7,401 nt of DNA from an uncultured Bacteroidales bacterium (GTDB lineage: Bacteria > Bacteroidota > Bacteroidia > Bacteroidales > JAUNSR01). The stretch covers positions 1-7,401 of the forward strand of contig CAMTOW010000094.1 in the NCBI GenBank assembly GCA_947074245.1. The letters run 5' to 3'. Both the position numbers and the translations under genes were made by a program. Under the pieces are notes generated by a model, which ran no database searches, was not told where the DNA came from, and worked only from the letters and a program-made list of their open reading frames with translations. Shown one piece after another: positions 6,359 to 7,401 of the stretch. Position 1 is the first letter of the stretch, and every line of letters starts with the position of its first letter.

Positions 6359-6403
6359 CGGATAGCTTCATTAACTCAGTCAGCAAACCCGTATGGCTAT
6401 CCG
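6359..6403. repeat. Perfect 8-bp inverted repeat after the LytTR gene
   Basis: CGGATAGC (6359-6366) and GCTATCCG (6396-6403) are perfect inverted arms separated by 29 bases, in the 66-base gap between the LytTR and lipoprotein genes. AAAAATAATA follows on the plus strand, so it is not a plus-strand terminator. On the minus strand the stem is followed by a T-rich run, but no gene there needs one. It may be a mRNA processing or stability structure within an operon, or a binding site. Confidence 0.5.
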
Positions 6404-6418
6404 AAAAATAATACAGAC

Positions 6419-6838
6419 ATGAAAAAAAACTTCCTTTTAATGGGCGCTTTCGCGGCTCTGATGCTCTCATGCTCAAGCCAACGTGAAGAGACGTTGCCGG
6501 AAAATCCGCGCGACGGACAGGAATATCGCGACGGCAGCAGCCGATGGGTATGGAATTCGGCTATGAATTATTGGATGATTCGCTCGATAACAAACTCGAT
6601 GTCTCCCGTACATTATTATTATCCTTCGACACGACAATGGAGCGAAGGAGTTAAAAACGCATCGGGGGGATACCATCCGTCAACATTCAAAACGACCACA
6701 CCGCCATCGACGGTACCACCCGCTACGGTGCAGACCAGCTATAAGGCGAATTCGGCATCGAGCAAAAGCGGCACAAACAGCAGTTCGGGTATGAAAAAAG
6801 GCGGCTTCGGCAAGTCTGGCTCCTCTTCTGCCAGTTAA
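6419..6838 (+). CDS. Small Ser/Gly-rich lipoprotein, YgiB-like in context
   Basis: This 139-residue protein begins with a lipoprotein signal (charged MKKN, hydrophobic core, lipobox MLSC with Cys18), so it should be lipid-anchored in the cell envelope. Residues 20-85 are polar and rich in aromatics (RWVWNSAMNYWM, HYYYP, RQW). From about 88 onward it is low complexity: a Thr/Pro stretch (TTTPPSTVPP), then Ser/Gly/Lys, ending with KKGGFGKSGSSSAS. The GGFG (128-131) near the C-terminus and the following glutathionylspermidine-synthase-like gene, 21 bases downstream, recall E. coli YgiB/YjfM (DUF1190 lipoproteins), which precede YgiC/YjfC. Overall similarity to DUF1190 is not obvious, so the link rests on context, lipobox and tail. 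No -7 box is visible in the 66 bases upstream, so it may be transcribed from the LytTR promoter. The molecular function is unknown. Confidence 0.82.
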   Translation: MKKNFLLMGAFAALMLSCSSQREETLPENPRDGQEYRDGSSRWVWNSAMNYWMIRSITNSMSPVHYYYPSTRQWSEGVKNASGGYHPSTFKTTTPPSTVPPATVQTSYKANSASSKSGTNSSSGMKKGGFGKSGSSSAS

Positions 6839-6859
6839 AGTCATGTCATCTATCGTTTT

Positions 6860-7401
6860 ATGAAAAGAATCAGACTTACTCCCAGACCCAATTACAAACA
6901 GCTTGTTGAAGAATGCGGTTTCGGTTTCCACAATGAATATTGGACGGAAGACGCTTGCTATGTCTTCACCTCGGAAGAGATCGCCGCTCTCGAAAAAGCG
7001 ACGGTTGAGTGTTATCAGATGTTTTGTGACGCGGCTCAATATGTAATCGACAACCGTCTTTTTCATCGCTTGCAGATCCCCAAACATATGATTCCGGCAA
7101 TTCTAAAAAGCTGGGATGAAGATGACCTGTCGTTATACGGACGTTTTGATTTCGCTCTTTTGAGAGGAGTCCCCAAATTACTGGAATTCAACGCCGATAC
7201 GCCTACATCCTTATTTGAAGCCTCCGTGATTCAATGGAATTGGAAAGAAGATTGTTTTCCCCGCGATGATCAGTTCAATTCGATTCATGAAGCGTTGATC
7301 GCGTCATGGAAAGACATAGACCTGTCTTACAAATACAGTCGCTATGATTTCACCTGCATAACGGAGAATCTGGAAGATTATACAACGACTTCCTATATAT
7401 G
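6860..7401 (+). CDS. Glutathionylspermidine-synthase-like ATP-grasp protein (YgiC/YjfC type), 3' truncated by window
   Basis: The reading frame is open from the ATG at 6860 to the window end, giving 180 residues of a family usually near 385; the C-terminal half is missing because the window stops, not because of a mutation. The segment YGRFDFALLRGVPKLLEFNA (93-112), followed by DTPTSLFEASVIQWNW (113-128), is the family signature, nearly the same as E. coli YgiC as I recall it. The N-terminus (RLTPRPNYKQLVEECGFGFH) also fits. The family shares the ATP-grasp ligase fold of the synthetase domain of glutathionylspermidine synthetase, which joins spermidine to glutathione. YgiC/YjfC-type proteins lack the amidase domain and their substrate is not established, and this one also has no N-terminal amidase. 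There is no signal peptide, so it is cytoplasmic. It lies 21 bases after the lipoprotein gene and is probably in the same operon. Confidence 0.9.
   Translation, partial: MKRIRLTPRPNYKQLVEECGFGFHNEYWTEDACYVFTSEEIAALEKATVECYQMFCDAAQYVIDNRLFHRLQIPKHMIPAILKSWDEDDLSLYGRFDFALLRGVPKLLEFNADTPTSLFEASVIQWNWKEDCFPRDDQFNSIHEALIASWKDIDLSYKYSRYDFTCITENLEDYTTTSYI

Noticed and set aside
6680..7087. Minus-strand open frame of 135 codons
   Set aside because: It overlaps both the lipoprotein and the glutathionylspermidine-synthase-like gene in antisense, and only those two have family motifs.

Overview
The window looks like the end of a Bacteroidales (Bacteroidota) contig, probably from a host-associated species. 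The evidence is: no Shine-Dalgarno sequences at the gene starts, several matches to the Bacteroidota -7 promoter box TAnnTTTG, lipoboxes of the usual form, and a sialidase plus a cyclically permuted kelch mutarotase of the kind found in Bacteroidales sialic acid loci. The genus cannot be named from the sequence alone. The first 50 bases are not biological: they are Illumina P7 adapter with an 8-base index, so genomic sequence begins at position 51.

Layout. 51-921: minus-strand gene for a cytoplasmic Sel1-repeat protein. 922-1148: divergent intergenic region with a long perfect inverted repeat, a -7 promoter box and a 5'-UTR hairpin. 1149-2771: secreted exo-alpha-sialidase (nanH). 2772-2874: convergent region with two adjacent hairpins, one of them a strong bidirectional terminator, and a perfect 15-bp tandem repeat. 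2875-4077 (minus): sialic acid mutarotase-like lipoprotein (nanM type, permuted). 4169-5335 (minus): cytoplasmic alpha/beta hydrolase of unknown substrate. 5336-5509: divergent regulatory region with a promoter on each strand and, between them, four G-rich direct repeats spaced at about multiples of 10 bp. 5510-6352: membrane-anchored LytTR transcription regulator. 6419-6838: small Ser/Gly-rich lipoprotein. 6860-end: N-terminal part of a glutathionylspermidine-synthase-like ATP-grasp protein, cut by the window edge.

How the genes fit together. NanH releases sialic acid (as the alpha anomer) from glycoconjugates outside the cytoplasm, and the NanM-like lipoprotein would speed its conversion to the beta anomer before uptake. 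The two genes converge on a shared terminator. No transporter, lyase or epimerase of the pathway is in the window. The LytTR regulator and the alpha/beta hydrolase are divergent and share the repeat region, which suggests the regulator controls itself, the hydrolase, or both. The lipoprotein and the glutathionylspermidine-synthase-like gene are 21 bases apart and resemble the E. coli ygiB-ygiC / yjfM-yjfC pairs. They may be read through from the LytTR gene, because no promoter is visible in the 66-base gap between them. The most unusual points are the phased repeats with the membrane LytTR protein, the lipoprotein/ligase pair, and the adapter at the contig end.
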